Source of the DNA: Kutzneria chonburiensis
Lineage (GTDB): Bacteria > Actinomycetota > Actinomycetes > Mycobacteriales > Pseudonocardiaceae
Direction of reading: 5' to 3'
DNA: 64,000 nt
NCBI RefSeq assembly: GCF_028622115.1
Contig: NZ_CP097263.1
Coordinates: 6,758,001 to 6,822,000 of the forward strand
The position numbers and the translations under genes were made by a program. A model generated the notes under the pieces. It made no database searches. It was given only the letters and a program-made list of their open reading frames with translations, and had not been told where the DNA came from. Below are positions 8,855-20,774 of the stretch, in pieces (within the stretch, counting starts at the first letter, position 1; the number at the start of each line of letters is the position of its first letter).

Positions 8855-9238
8855 GTGAGCTTCTGGGAGGAACTCGGGCCCGAAGAGTACTGGGTCATGA
8901 TCAACACAATCGAGGAGGCCTACCTCAACGGGGTGATCTCCGACTTCCTCGGGCACTCCGAGCGGTGCGGCACGGTCTGGATCCCGGGCACCGACGAGGA
9001 GGCGATCAGGCAGCTGATCCCCCGGTTCCGCCGTGTGGTGCGGGATCTGATCGACCGCGACCTGGTCGAGATCAGGGAGCCGTGCAACGCGATCTTCGAC
9101 GACGCCCCCGAGCTGGACGACGGCGAGGTCGACGAGGTGCTGGCCGACCCCGGCAGCTGGCTGCGGGCGCACGGCAGCGTGAACCGGATGGTGATGTTGA
9201 TGCCGACCCCGCGGGCGGACCGGCTGATTTCCCGCTGA
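8855..9238 (+). CDS. Hypothetical protein, 127 residues
   Basis: The GTG start gives VSFWEELGPEEYWVMINTIE. The protein is acidic, mostly helical by eye (LIPRFRRVVRDLIDRDLVEI resembles a short winged-helix-like segment), and has no signal peptide or membrane segment. I do not recognise the family. It is divergent from the NuoB-like gene (58 bases apart) and about 110 bases upstream of the ATP-grasp gene, in the same direction. Confidence 0.6.
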   Translation: MSFWEELGPEEYWVMINTIEEAYLNGVISDFLGHSERCGTVWIPGTDEEAIRQLIPRFRRVVRDLIDRDLVEIREPCNAIFDDAPELDDGEVDEVLADPGSWLRAHGSVNRMVMLMPTPRADRLISR

Positions 9239-9346
9239 GGCCCCGATACCGTTGCCAGACCGTGCTTTTGGCGGCGGTCCGGCGGGCTCTATGCTTCGGA
9301 GCATCCGGCACTCGCCGGCCTCAAGGCACTTCAGCTAAGTGAGTCC

Positions 9347-10795
9347 ATGACTATGGATCATCAGTTTCGCGCGCTCTCCGAGCGCCTCCGTGGTCTGTTC
9401 GGCGGTCGCCAGGTCGTGCTCGCCGGGGGCACCCGGCTGTCAAGGCGCGTGCAGGAACTGCACCACCTCGGCGCCGACCGCACGCTCGTGATCAGTACCG
9501 ACGATTCCGCCCCGCTGTACGACCCGCAGGTCGCCACCTGGCTAACGTTGGGCATCAGCGGTCTGATCGCCACGGAACAGATGGGCCTTGAGGAAGCGCT
9601 GAGTAGTCCCGCCCCGGAGCTGGCCGGGGCGCTGCACGAGTTCGACCCGGCCGGCGAGGCGCTGGTGATCGGCTCCCACTACATGGCCCTGCCCGAGGTC
9701 GGCGGCCGTGCGGTGCTCAACTGCCGCAAGCCCGAATGGGTGGCGCTGGAGAACAAGACGACGATCGACTCGCTGTGGCGGGACCTGTCCGTGCCGCACG
9801 CGCCGGCCGCCGTCTTCGACGCCGCGGGCGAGTCGTTCAACTCGCTGTGGGAGGCGTCCAAGCTGCTGGACAGCGGCTGGGGCGTGGTGTGGTCGGGCGA
9901 CGGCCCGGCGATCAACGGCGGCGCGAACTTCGTGCGCCGGGTGCGGACCCGGTCCGAGGCCAGGCGGGTGTTCCGGCACCTCGCGCCCAAGTGCGACTTC
10001 ATCCGGGTGATGCCGTTCCTCGAGGGCATTCCGGTGTCCGTGCACGGCATCGTGTTCCCGGACGGCACCGCGGTGCTGCGTCCGATCGAGATGGTCGTGC
10101 CGCGCCGGACCGAGTCGGCCCGGTTCCTCTACGCCGGCTGCGCGAGCTTCTACGACCCGCCCGCGCAGATCCGCGACGAGATGCGCAACCTGGCCCGCCG
10201 CGTCGGCGAGCAGCTGCGGGCCACCGTCGGCTACCGCGGCACGTTCACCCTCGACGGCGTGGCCACCGCGGACGGCTTCCGGCCGACCGAGATCAACACC
10301 CGGTACGGCGGGGCCATGACGTGCTTCGAGGACGCGCTGCCGCAGGTGCCGATCGCCCTGGTGCAGGTGGCCCTGGTCGCCGGCTACGACATCGGCATCG
10401 GCTCCATGGAGTTCGAGGACATGCTGCTGGCCGCGGCCGACGCCAACCGGATCAGCACCATCGGCGCCAACGTGAAGGCCGTGTCGCCGACGCACGAGAT
10501 CGAGCGGCCGATCGTGTGGACCGAGTGGGCGTGCCGGTGGGCGCACGAGGACGAGATTCCACATGGGACGCTCCGGCTCAAGCCGGGCCGCATCGGCGGC
10601 CGGCTGGAGCTGGACCTGATCCAGGACATGGTGCGCCCCGGCCGGCCCGCCGCGCCCCTGGTGGTGTCCGCCTTCGCCCTGGCCGACCAGGACTGGGGCA
10701 CCGGCCTCGGCCGCCTCGAGCCGGCGCTGGCCGTTGCCGAGCCGGACGTCGAGGAGCTGCTGGCCGCCGTGGAGCACTCCGCCGTCACGGCCTGA
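9347..10795 (+). CDS. ATP-grasp domain ligase, substrate unknown
   Basis: The protein has 482 residues. Residues 1-125 form a Rossmann-like pre-ATP-grasp domain (RQVVLAGGTRLSRRVQEL, TLVISTDDSAPLYD). Residues ~130-340 look like an ATP-grasp fold: ALENKTTIDSLWRDLSVPHAP, the acidic FIRVMPFLEGIPVSVHGIVF, and the metal-binding end TLDGVATADGFRPTEINTRYGG. The remaining ~140 residues form a C-terminal domain without a match I know. ATP-grasp enzymes join a carboxylate to an amine or thiol through an acyl phosphate. No peptide precursor, carrier protein or transporter is adjacent, so the substrate is unknown. Confidence 0.8.
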   Translation: MTMDHQFRALSERLRGLFGGRQVVLAGGTRLSRRVQELHHLGADRTLVISTDDSAPLYDPQVATWLTLGISGLIATEQMGLEEALSSPAPELAGALHEFDPAGEALVIGSHYMALPEVGGRAVLNCRKPEWVALENKTTIDSLWRDLSVPHAPAAVFDAAGESFNSLWEASKLLDSGWGVVWSGDGPAINGGANFVRRVRTRSEARRVFRHLAPKCDFIRVMPFLEGIPVSVHGIVFPDGTAVLRPIEMVVPRRTESARFLYAGCASFYDPPAQIRDEMRNLARRVGEQLRATVGYRGTFTLDGVATADGFRPTEINTRYGGAMTCFEDALPQVPIALVQVALVAGYDIGIGSMEFEDMLLAAADANRISTIGANVKAVSPTHEIERPIVWTEWACRWAHEDEIPHGTLRLKPGRIGGRLELDLIQDMVRPGRPAAPLVVSAFALADQDWGTGLGRLEPALAVAEPDVEELLAAVEHSAVTA

Positions 10796-10819
10796 CGTCA
10801 CCGTCCAGAGTGGACTCGC

Positions 10820-10852
10820 GACCGTCGGTCACTCCCGCAGTGGCCGACGGTC
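10820..10852. terminator. Bidirectional terminator hairpin
   Basis: A 14-bp stem with one G-T pair and a CCCGC loop sits between the convergent ATP-grasp and deacetylase genes. Confidence 0.7.
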
Positions 10853-10862
10853 GTGCGGGTCC

Positions 10863-11576
10863 TTACGACACCAGCAGCTCGTTCACCGTGACGAAGCGAT
10901 AACCCCTGGCGCGCAGGCCGTCCACGATCTGGGGCAGGGCGGCCAGATCGGCGTCGTGGTCGGCGTTCCACGGGTGCAGCAGGATGATCGAGCCGGGGCG
11001 GACCTGGTCCAGGGTGGTGCGGGCGATGGCCGCGGGGTTGTCGTGCGCGGGGTCGCCGGAGTCGGAGTCCGGCTCGACGTCCCAGGTGACGGTCTTGCGG
11101 TCGTGGTCGGCCAGGTAGCGGGGCAGCTGGTAGAGCTTCTTGCTGTACGGCGGCCGGAACACGATGTCGCCGAGGTAGCCGGCCTTGCGGATCACGGCGT
11201 CGGTGCGCTCGACCTCCGCCTTCACGAATTCGGCGCCGACGAAGACCATTCGGGTGTGCGTGTAGGAGTGGTTGGCCAGCTGATGGCCCTGCGCCACCAG
11301 CTGTTCGGCCACCCCCGGATGCTTCTCGATCTCCGAGCCGATCAGGAAGAACGTCGCCGGCACGTGCCGCTCGGCCAACGCCTGCTCGATCGAGGCGGAC
11401 TTGTCCGACGGCCCGTCGTCGAAGGTCAGGGCGACCACCTTCTGCTCGGTGTCCACCCGGTAGGTCAGCCCGCCGAACAGCTGCCAGGTACGAGCGTTCA
11501 TCACCAGATACAGCCCCACCCCGCCGCCGACCAGGACCAGCAGCACGACCGCGGAGATGATCAGCACCTTGCGCAT
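10863..11576 (-). CDS. Polysaccharide deacetylase (CE4), membrane-anchored
   Basis: The protein has 237 residues. Residues 4-26 form one membrane helix or uncleaved signal (VLIISAVVLLVLVGGGVGLYLV), so the enzyme probably acts outside the membrane. The NodB/CE4 domain follows: TFDDGPSDKSAS (metal and base aspartates), HSYTHTRM (the HxxxH metal ligands), a RPPYSKKLY motif and IILLHPWNADHDAD. Substrates of this family are N-acetylated glycans such as peptidoglycan or chitin. It is monocistronic and divergent from the HEAT-repeat gene. Confidence 0.88.
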   Translation of the reverse strand: MRKVLIISAVVLLVLVGGGVGLYLVMNARTWQLFGGLTYRVDTEQKVVALTFDDGPSDKSASIEQALAERHVPATFFLIGSEIEKHPGVAEQLVAQGHQLANHSYTHTRMVFVGAEFVKAEVERTDAVIRKAGYLGDIVFRPPYSKKLYQLPRYLADHDRKTVTWDVEPDSDSGDPAHDNPAAIARTTLDQVRPGSIILLHPWNADHDADLAALPQIVDGLRARGYRFVTVNELLVS

Positions 11577-11625
11577 GACCGGCCGACGCGCCGCTCCCCC
11601 ACCGGGTTGCCTGGAAACTGGGCCC

Positions 11626-11919
11626 ATGGCGAACAGGTTCCGGGACGCGATGCGCTTGATGCGCAAGCACGACCCGCAGTTGCGGGAGGACGGCTTCCAC
11701 CGGCTGCGGCCGCACGCGGCCGAGCACGTCGAGGAGCTGATGACCGAGTACCTGGCCGAACAGGACGACCACGGCCTGCGGTGCTGGCTGGTCGAACTGA
11801 TCGGCGAGGCCCGGTCGGAAACGGCACGGCCGCTGCTGACCGAGCTGCTCGACGACGAGAGCGAGTCGATTCGGGACCAGGCCCGGCGGGGCCTGGACCT
11901 GTTGGGCGCCAAGAAGTAG
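11626..11919 (+). CDS. HEAT-repeat-like small protein
   Basis: The protein has 97 residues, beginning MANRFRDAMRLMRKHDPQL. Two helical repeats are visible: AAEHVEELMTEYLAE with LRCWLVELIGE, then ARPLLTELLDDESESIRDQARRGL, the usual HEAT/PBS pattern. Such short proteins are protein-binding scaffolds; no partner can be named. The start is the ATG nearest to where the repeat pattern begins. Confidence 0.65.
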   Translation: MANRFRDAMRLMRKHDPQLREDGFHRLRPHAAEHVEELMTEYLAEQDDHGLRCWLVELIGEARSETARPLLTELLDDESESIRDQARRGLDLLGAKK

Positions 11920-11940
11920 ACGGCGCCGGTCAGCCGGAGA

Positions 11941-12810
11941 TCAGTCGCGGAGTTCCATGGTGCAGCACTTGGGGCCGCCGCCGGACTTGCGGAGCTCGGA
12001 GATGTCGACGTACACGGGCTGGTAGCCGCGGTCGGCCAGCCGGGAGCCGAGGGCGGTGGCCTCGACCGGCAGCACGACGTTGTGCCCGTCGGAGACGCCG
12101 TTGAGGCCGAGGCACTCGGCGTCGGCGGCGGTGGCGAGCACGGCGTCGGGGAACAGGCGGCGAAGGACACGCTGGGAACCGGCCGAGAAGGCGTCGGGGT
12201 AGTAGCAGATCTCGGGCCGGGCGGAGCGGTCGTCGAGCACGAAGAGCGCGGTGTCGAGGTGGTAGTAGCGCGGGTCGACCAGGCGCAGCGACACGAACGG
12301 CACGCCGAGGACCTCCTGGGCCTCGGCATGGGCGCCGGGGTCGGTGCGGAAGCCGGTGCCGGCGAGCAGCACGGTGCCGGTCCACGCGAAGTCGCCCTCG
12401 GCCTCGTTGATAGACGTGGGCATGGTGACGTCGCGGTAGCCGTTGCGCAGGAACCAGCGCCGGAAGTGGTCGGCCTCGGCGGCGCGCTGCTCGGCGCGGA
12501 ACCGGGAGCCGAGCACGACGCCGTCGATGACGGTGCCGGAGTTGGCGGCGAAGACCATGTCGGGCAGACCGGGCTCGGGGTCGATCAGCTCGACCTTGTG
12601 CCCGAGGGCCTCGTAGGTCTCCTTCAGCGCGGTCCACTGCTCGACGGCGACCCTGGTGTCGACCGCACACGAGGGGTCCATCCACGGGTTGATCGAGTAC
12701 TCGACGGTGAAGTACTCCGGGCGGCACATCAGGTACCGACGGGTGGTCGGCACCCGGACCTGGGCGATCTGCTCCGCGGAGGGGAGCGGCGCGTCGAGCG
12801 TGGCGGACAT
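11941..12810 (-). CDS. ddaH: Dimethylargininase / N-dimethylarginine dimethylaminohydrolase
   Basis: The protein has 289 residues. It belongs to the amidinotransferase/pentein superfamily: RPEYFTVEYSINPWMDPS near residue 35, PDMVFAANSGTVIDG near 83, the catalytic histidine in VSDGHNVVLPVEA and the nucleophilic cysteine in SGGGPKCCTMELRD at the C-terminus. It probably hydrolyses methylated arginine, or arginine, to citrulline. It is divergent from an AsnC regulator, the arrangement known from the actinobacterial arginine/ornithine catabolic rocD region, but rocD is not adjacent here. The ATG at 12810 was preferred over an upstream in-frame start. Confidence 0.85.
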   Translation of the reverse strand: MSATLDAPLPSAEQIAQVRVPTTRRYLMCRPEYFTVEYSINPWMDPSCAVDTRVAVEQWTALKETYEALGHKVELIDPEPGLPDMVFAANSGTVIDGVVLGSRFRAEQRAAEADHFRRWFLRNGYRDVTMPTSINEAEGDFAWTGTVLLAGTGFRTDPGAHAEAQEVLGVPFVSLRLVDPRYYHLDTALFVLDDRSARPEICYYPDAFSAGSQRVLRRLFPDAVLATAADAECLGLNGVSDGHNVVLPVEATALGSRLADRGYQPVYVDISELRKSGGGPKCCTMELRD

Positions 12811-12852
12811 GGATCGAAATGTAAGTGGTCCGAGGACCATCGATCAACGCCG

Positions 12853-12875
12853 CTGCATTGCGTCCTTTGGTGCAG
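12853..12875. promoter_or_regulatory. Possible operator in ddaH-asnC divergent promoter
   Basis: An inverted repeat, CTGCA-N13-TGCAG, lies just upstream of the regulator start. It is a reasonable Lrp/AsnC site for autoregulation and ddaH control, but the evidence is only the symmetry and position. Confidence 0.3.
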
Positions 12876-12885
12876 AATGTTGCGT

Positions 12886-13332
12886 ATGGACGCCATCGAC
12901 CAGCGAATCGTTTCGTGCCTGGTGACCGACGCCCGGTCCAGCTACGCGGAGATCGGCAGCGCGGTCGGCCTGAGCGCCCCCGCGGTGAAGCGCCGGGTGG
13001 ACAAACTGCTCGATCTGGGCGTCCTGCGCGGCTTCACGGCGGTGGTCGACCCGGAGGCGCTGGGCTGGGGCACGGAGGCCTTCGTCGAGGTGCACTGCCG
13101 GGGCAACATCCCGCCGTCGGAGATCCGCGGCCGGCTGGAGCCGCTGCCCGAGGTGGTCGCGGCGTACACCGTCTCGGGCGCGGCCGACGCGATCGTGCAC
13201 CTGCGGGCGGCCAACATCCACCACCTGGAGACGGTGCTGGAGCGGCTGCGCGGCCTGGACATCGTGGACCGGACGATTTCCACGGTGGTGCTTTCAACAC
13301 TTCTGGATCGGCCTCCGGCCCCGGAGCACTAG
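12886..13332 (+). CDS. Lrp/AsnC family transcriptional regulator
   Basis: The protein has 148 residues. The N-terminal winged helix (residues 1-60: MDAIDQRIVSCLVTDARSSY, IGSAVGLSAPAVKRRVDKL) is followed by a RAM/ASNC ligand domain (residues 65-140), the standard size and order. The start is the ATG directly before the conserved DAIDQRI. It probably controls the divergent ddaH gene, 75 bases away, in response to an amino acid such as arginine (inference from context). A hydratase gene follows after 10 bases, on the same strand. Confidence 0.88.
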   Translation: MDAIDQRIVSCLVTDARSSYAEIGSAVGLSAPAVKRRVDKLLDLGVLRGFTAVVDPEALGWGTEAFVEVHCRGNIPPSEIRGRLEPLPEVVAAYTVSGAADAIVHLRAANIHHLETVLERLRGLDIVDRTISTVVLSTLLDRPPAPEH

Positions 13333-13342
13333 CCTGCCGGCC

Positions 13343-14095
13343 ATGAGCCAGATCCTCGTCGACCGCCGCGACCGGGTCGCGGTGCTGACCGTGCACGACC
13401 CCGACCGCCGCAACGCGCTGAACCTGAGCCTGGCCACGGAGCTGGCCGAAGCGGTGCGCGCGTGCGAGGCGGACGAGCAGGTCGGCGCGGTTGTCGTCAC
13501 GGGCACGCCGCCGGCGTTCTGCGCGGGCGCGGACCTGACGGCGCTGGGCGAGGCCCGCGAGCAGGGCCTGCGCGACATCTACGCGGGCTTCCTGGCCGTG
13601 GCCGACTGCTCGCTGCCGACGGTCGCCGCGGTCAACGGGGCCGCGGTCGGCGCCGGCCTGAACCTGGCCCTGGCCTGCGATGTCCGGCTGGCCGGCGACC
13701 GCGCCAAGTTCGACGCCCGGTTCCTCCAGCTGGGCATCCACCCGGGCGGCGGTATGACGTGGATGCTGCAACGAATCGTCGGTCCGCAGCAGGCCGCCGC
13801 GATGACACTGTTCAGCCAGGTGTACGACGCCAATGCGGCGCTCAAGGCTGGTCTCGTGCTGGATGTCGTCGACGACGTGGTCGAGCAGGCAGTGCAGCTG
13901 GCCGCCCGGGCGGCGGACGCGCCACGGGATTTGGTGATCGCGACCAAGCGCACGATGCGGGCCACGGCTGCCACCACTGCGCACGCCGACGCCGTGGAGT
14001 TGGAGATCCGTCCACAGCTGGCGTCGATCGACTCGCCGGCCTTCGCCGAGCGGCTGGCCGCGCTGCGCCGGCGCATCAGCGGGAATGGAGGGTGA
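13343..14095 (+). CDS. Enoyl-CoA hydratase/isomerase family protein
   Basis: The protein has 250 residues of crotonase fold. The oxyanion-hole regions are visible at FCAGADLTALGEAR near residue 60 and AVNGAAVGAGLNLALACDVRL near residue 100. The loop after it (RFLQLGIHPGGGMTWMLQRIVG) carries the family's usual glycines. The glutamates typical of hydratases are not clear, so it could be a hydratase or an isomerase. It lies in the same direction as the AsnC gene and may be cotranscribed with it. Confidence 0.82.
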   Translation: MSQILVDRRDRVAVLTVHDPDRRNALNLSLATELAEAVRACEADEQVGAVVVTGTPPAFCAGADLTALGEAREQGLRDIYAGFLAVADCSLPTVAAVNGAAVGAGLNLALACDVRLAGDRAKFDARFLQLGIHPGGGMTWMLQRIVGPQQAAAMTLFSQVYDANAALKAGLVLDVVDDVVEQAVQLAARAADAPRDLVIATKRTMRATAATTAHADAVELEIRPQLASIDSPAFAERLAALRRRISGNGG

Positions 14096-14311
14096 TTCCC
14101 ACATGTCGGACAGCGATGCACATTACTGTGACGTGCACCGCACAACGAAGTCTCATCTTACTGCCGGTAAGTACCGTTAATCGCAGGTGGGAGCGCCGCG
14201 CCGAACCGACGGTGAACAGTGATCACCAAAGACTGCGAGAACACCGGTTGTCCGACGACTACGCTCGTGAGATAGCGCCGGGCCGGCGCCGCCAGTCGGC
14301 CAGGGCGTGAT

Positions 14312-17295
<2,984 letters not shown>

Positions 17296-17306
17296 CGTCA
17301 GCCGTT

Positions 17307-17340
17307 GGCAAAGGCCCCCGCCTCGGCGGGGGCCTTTGCC
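17307..17340. terminator. Bidirectional terminator after korAB
   Basis: A perfect inverted repeat of about 15 bp (GGCAAAGGCCCCCGC and its complement) with a short CTCG-like loop lies between korB and the convergent ArfC-like gene. It is flanked by TTGCC, so it works in both directions. Confidence 0.85.
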
Positions 17341-17348
17341 GTTGCTGG

Positions 17349-19439
17349 CTACGAGCCGGGGGTGAAGCCGGCGCGCTCTGCCTCATCGGTGCTGTGGAAC
17401 CACACCTCGGCCTTCACGGCGTCGAAGTCGCCGCTGCCGGCCGCGTGATACGTCCGCGAGCCCAGCACCGCCTTCACGCTGAAGTCGTCCGACGGGGCCG
17501 AGCCGTCCGGCTTGGGCAGCGCCGAGCCGGGGCCGAACGGGGTCCGCGGGCCGCCGCTGGACGGACGGCGGATCGGGGCCGCGTCGGTGTTGCGCGGCAT
17601 CGCGCCCAGCGCGCGGGGCCGGAACGGGGCCGGGTCGAACGGCTGCGGGCCGGCGCCGACACCGTTGCCGCCGCGCGGCCACGAGCTGCTCACCGTGCGC
17701 TTGGGCAGGCCGGCCGGGGTGGACGTGATCACCGGCGGCTTCGGCTGCTCGTTGGCCAGCAGCTCCGGGGCCAGGATCGGGGTGAACGGCACCGAGTCGG
17801 TTGAGGAGAACGACCGGGTCGTCGGCTCCTGGATCGGGGCGAAGCCGTCCAGGTCGTCGTACGGGTCCTCGCCGTCCGGGTCGAGCACCGGCTCGAACAG
17901 CGAGCGCGGCCGGGACACCGCCGCGATCGGGGCCGGCTCCGGCCGGGCCGGGCGGGTCGGCAGCGGCGACTCCGACTCGGCCGGCTCCGGCGGCGTCACG
18001 CTGCCGGGCGGGGTGAGGGCGCCCGGCGGGATCGGCTTGCCGAACTGGTTCGGGTCCAGCCGGATCGGCTCGGCCAGCGCCTCCAGCTGCACCTCGCCGT
18101 CCTCGGCCGCCTCAGGCTCCTGCTGGGCGTAGGCGTGGACCGGGTGGAACGCGTCGGCCAGCTTGGCGTCCGGCTGCGGCTCGTAGGCGTGGACCGGCTG
18201 GAAGGCGTCGACGTGCTCCGCCTCGTACGCCTCGACCGGGTGGAAGGGCTCCGCCTCGTAGGCGTGCTCCGGCTCGAAGGCGTGGGCCGGCTCGGACGGG
18301 GCCAGGCTGTGCCGCGGGGTCTGGTCCCGGTCGTCCTCGCGGTCCTCGTCCTGATCCTGGTCCTCGGCCAGTTCGCCGGCCAGCCGCCGCTCCTGCACGG
18401 CCTTCTCCGCCGCGGCGATCACCGACACCTTGACCGGGCCGGTCGTCTCGGCCGCGGCCTCCCGCTCCGACTCGGTCAGCTCCTCGTCGACGACGTCGTC
18501 GACCAGGGGCTCGTCCTCGAGATCGTCGGCCGGGACGTGGGCCAGCTGGCCGGTGGCCGGGGTGGCCGGGCCGACGTCGGCCAGCTCCATGTCCTCGTGG
18601 TCGTCACGGGCCGGCGGCAGGATGCTGGTCGTCTCGGCCGCGTTGGCCTCCCCGACGAGTCGGTTGATCGCGGCCGTCATCTCGGCCGGGCTCGGGTTGG
18701 GGATCGGCGGCGCGGCCGGGATCGGGGCGTGGATCTGAGTCGGCTGCTCGTCGGCCGGCGGCTGCGGCTGTTCGAGGGCGACGACGGGCTCGCGCTCCGG
18801 TTCCGGCTCGTGCTGGGCGACGGCCGGCTCGGGCTCGGGAGTCGGCTCCGGCTCGGCCGGGTGGTCGGCCGGCTGCTCGAATGCCGGGGCGGCGTCGTAG
18901 GACGGCGCGGGGCGGTCGAACGCCCCCACCGGCTCGAAGGTGGTCGGCGGCTCGGCGGACGGTCCAGGGCGGTCGAACGCCCCGAGCGGCTCGAAGCTGG
19001 TCGCCGGCTCGGCGGACGGTCCAGGACGGTCGAAGGTCGTCGGCGGCTCGGGCTCGTAGGCCTGGGCGTAGCCGAGATCCTGTTCGGGCTGGCCATAGCC
19101 CCGGTCCGGCTCAGGCTGGCCGTAGCCGCGGTCCGGCTCGGGCGTCGGTGCGACCAGCGTGCGCGGCGACTCCTGCTCCCGTTCCCAGGAGGGTCGCCGA
19201 TCCGGGTCCCAGCCCAGGTCCGACGACGGGTGGTCGGCGACGATGCCGGTCCGCTCGACGTCGGTCTCCGCCGGCGTGGGCGGGGGCATGGCGTCGGCCC
19301 GCTTCGCCTTGGCCAGCTGGATCTCCAGCTGCCGGACCTGCTTGCGTAGCGGTCGTGTGAACAGGAAGTGGTCCAATCCTGCGCCGATCACGAACGCCAG
19401 CAGGCAGAGCAACCACACCTGCCCGAACACCCACATCAC
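17349..19439 (-). CDS. ArfC-like membrane protein with C-terminal sunset domain
   Basis: The protein has 696 residues (695 if the adjacent ATG at 19436 is used). One membrane helix (VFGQVWLLCLLAFVIGAGL) anchors the N-terminus, followed by a short basic helical region. About 550 residues are then Pro/Glu/Ala-rich and probably disordered, with near-repeats such as DRGYGQPEP, FDRPGPSAEP and HAYEPEP variants. The last ~45 residues (FSVKAVLGSRTYHAAGSGDF to EAERAGFTPG) match the small sunset domain of channel accessory protein ArfC. ArfC is linked to the ammonia-exporting ArfA locus in mycobacteria; a role in envelope function is inference. An AGGAGG site precedes the start. Confidence 0.8.
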   Translation of the reverse strand: MMWVFGQVWLLCLLAFVIGAGLDHFLFTRPLRKQVRQLEIQLAKAKRADAMPPPTPAETDVERTGIVADHPSSDLGWDPDRRPSWEREQESPRTLVAPTPEPDRGYGQPEPDRGYGQPEQDLGYAQAYEPEPPTTFDRPGPSAEPATSFEPLGAFDRPGPSAEPPTTFEPVGAFDRPAPSYDAAPAFEQPADHPAEPEPTPEPEPAVAQHEPEPEREPVVALEQPQPPADEQPTQIHAPIPAAPPIPNPSPAEMTAAINRLVGEANAAETTSILPPARDDHEDMELADVGPATPATGQLAHVPADDLEDEPLVDDVVDEELTESEREAAAETTGPVKVSVIAAAEKAVQERRLAGELAEDQDQDEDREDDRDQTPRHSLAPSEPAHAFEPEHAYEAEPFHPVEAYEAEHVDAFQPVHAYEPQPDAKLADAFHPVHAYAQQEPEAAEDGEVQLEALAEPIRLDPNQFGKPIPPGALTPPGSVTPPEPAESESPLPTRPARPEPAPIAAVSRPRSLFEPVLDPDGEDPYDDLDGFAPIQEPTTRSFSSTDSVPFTPILAPELLANEQPKPPVITSTPAGLPKRTVSSSWPRGGNGVGAGPQPFDPAPFRPRALGAMPRNTDAAPIRRPSSGGPRTPFGPGSALPKPDGSAPSDDFSVKAVLGSRTYHAAGSGDFDAVKAEVWFHSTDEAERAGFTPGS

Positions 19440-19548
19440 CGGACTACACCCTCCTAGTGCCTGCTGGCCCTTGCGGCAGGCTAACGGCCGCCGGCCCGTT
19501 CGGGGGCCTTGCTCGTTCAGGGCAGCATGACACTAACGGGTGACCAAT

Positions 19549-20571
19549 TCAGTAGGTGCGGGCCACCATGTAGTCGGTCAGCGCGTCGAGGGCGTCCCGA
19601 GCCGGGCCCGCGGGCAGCACGAGCAGCGCCGTCCTGGCCTGATCGGCGTAACCGGCCAGCGTCTGCCGGGCCTGTTCGAGGCCGGCCGACTCGCGCAGCA
19701 GTTTCAGGGCCTCGTCCACCAGGTTGTCGTCGGCGATCGGGCCGGCCAGCAGCTCGCGCAGCCGGTCGCCCTGCGGGTCCGGGTCGGTCAGCGCGTACAG
19801 CATCGGCAGCGTGCGGACACCCTCGCGCAGATCCGTTCCGGGCGTCTTGCCCGATTCCGCGGCCGGGGAGGCGATGTCGATGATGTCGTCGGAAATCTGA
19901 AAGGCCTTGCCAATCGCATCGCCGTAAACGCTCAGCGCCCGCACCTGTTCGGGGGCCACGCCCGCGAACATGCCGCCGAACCGGCCGGCCGTGGCGATCA
20001 GCGAGCCCGTCTTCTCGTCGATCACCTTCAGGTAGTGCGCCACCGGGTCCTGGCCCTGCGCCGGGCCGATCGTCTCGCGCATCTGGCCGGTGACCAGCTG
20101 GCTGAACGTGCTGGCCATGATGTGGCCCGCCTCGGTGCCGAGGTCGGCCACCAGCTTTGAGGCGTGGGCGAACAGGAAGTCGCCGGTCAGGATGGCGATC
20201 GTGTTGTCCCAGCGGGCGTTGGCGCTGACCGCGCCGCGGCGCATCGTCGCTTCGTCCATCACGTCGTCGTGGTACAGCGTGGCCAGGTGGATCAGCTCCA
20301 CCACCGCCGCCGCCTTCGTCACGTCTTCGCGGTCCGCGTCCCCGAACTGCGCCGCCAGCAGCGTGAACAGCGGACGGAAACGCTTGCCCCCCGCGTCCAC
20401 CAGGTGCAGCGCCGTCTCCGTGACGAACTCCAGGTCGCTCTGCACCACCGACCGCAGCAGGTTCTCGACTCTGGTCAGGCCGATCCGCACCGCGTCGGCC
20501 AGCGCCGGATCGGCGAAGTCGAATCGAATGCCCCGCTCCGAGGCGGTATGCGTGTGCTGGTTGCCCGTCAC
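19549..20571 (-). CDS. Long-chain polyprenyl diphosphate synthase (menaquinone side chain)
   Basis: The protein has 340 residues of the all-trans prenyl synthase family. The first aspartate-rich motif is LYHDDVMD near residue 100 and the second is FQISDDIIDI near residue 225; LHLVDAGGKRFRPL gives the GGK(F)RP diphosphate site. The chain length set by residues before the first motif is not certain, but GrcC1/HepPP-type enzymes (Rv0562-like) supply the side chain of menaquinone. It is separated here from menJ by the nuo operon. The GTG start gives MTGNQHTHTASERG; the true start may lie a few codons downstream. Confidence 0.88.
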   Translation of the reverse strand: MTGNQHTHTASERGIRFDFADPALADAVRIGLTRVENLLRSVVQSDLEFVTETALHLVDAGGKRFRPLFTLLAAQFGDADREDVTKAAAVVELIHLATLYHDDVMDEATMRRGAVSANARWDNTIAILTGDFLFAHASKLVADLGTEAGHIMASTFSQLVTGQMRETIGPAQGQDPVAHYLKVIDEKTGSLIATAGRFGGMFAGVAPEQVRALSVYGDAIGKAFQISDDIIDIASPAAESGKTPGTDLREGVRTLPMLYALTDPDPQGDRLRELLAGPIADDNLVDEALKLLRESAGLEQARQTLAGYADQARTALLVLPAGPARDALDALTDYMVARTY

Positions 20572-20774
20572 GTGGATGTGTCCCCTACAGCGGCCCGGCT
20601 GCTGGCTGTTTCCCCAGCAGTAGTGTCACGTCCCCAGCAGCGTAATCGCCGCGAGATCGGTCGTGCCTGGGTAGTGGTGCGGAGAACTCCAGGATAGCTC
20701 CCACACGTCACCCCGCAGTCGCCCGATCACGGACCGTCGTCCCGCGATGCACCGTCGCAAACTACGATGCGTGC

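Noticed and set aside
14160-14200. CRP-like site upstream of korA
   Set aside because: The half sites do not have the 6-base spacing of CRP sites, and only four arm bases match.
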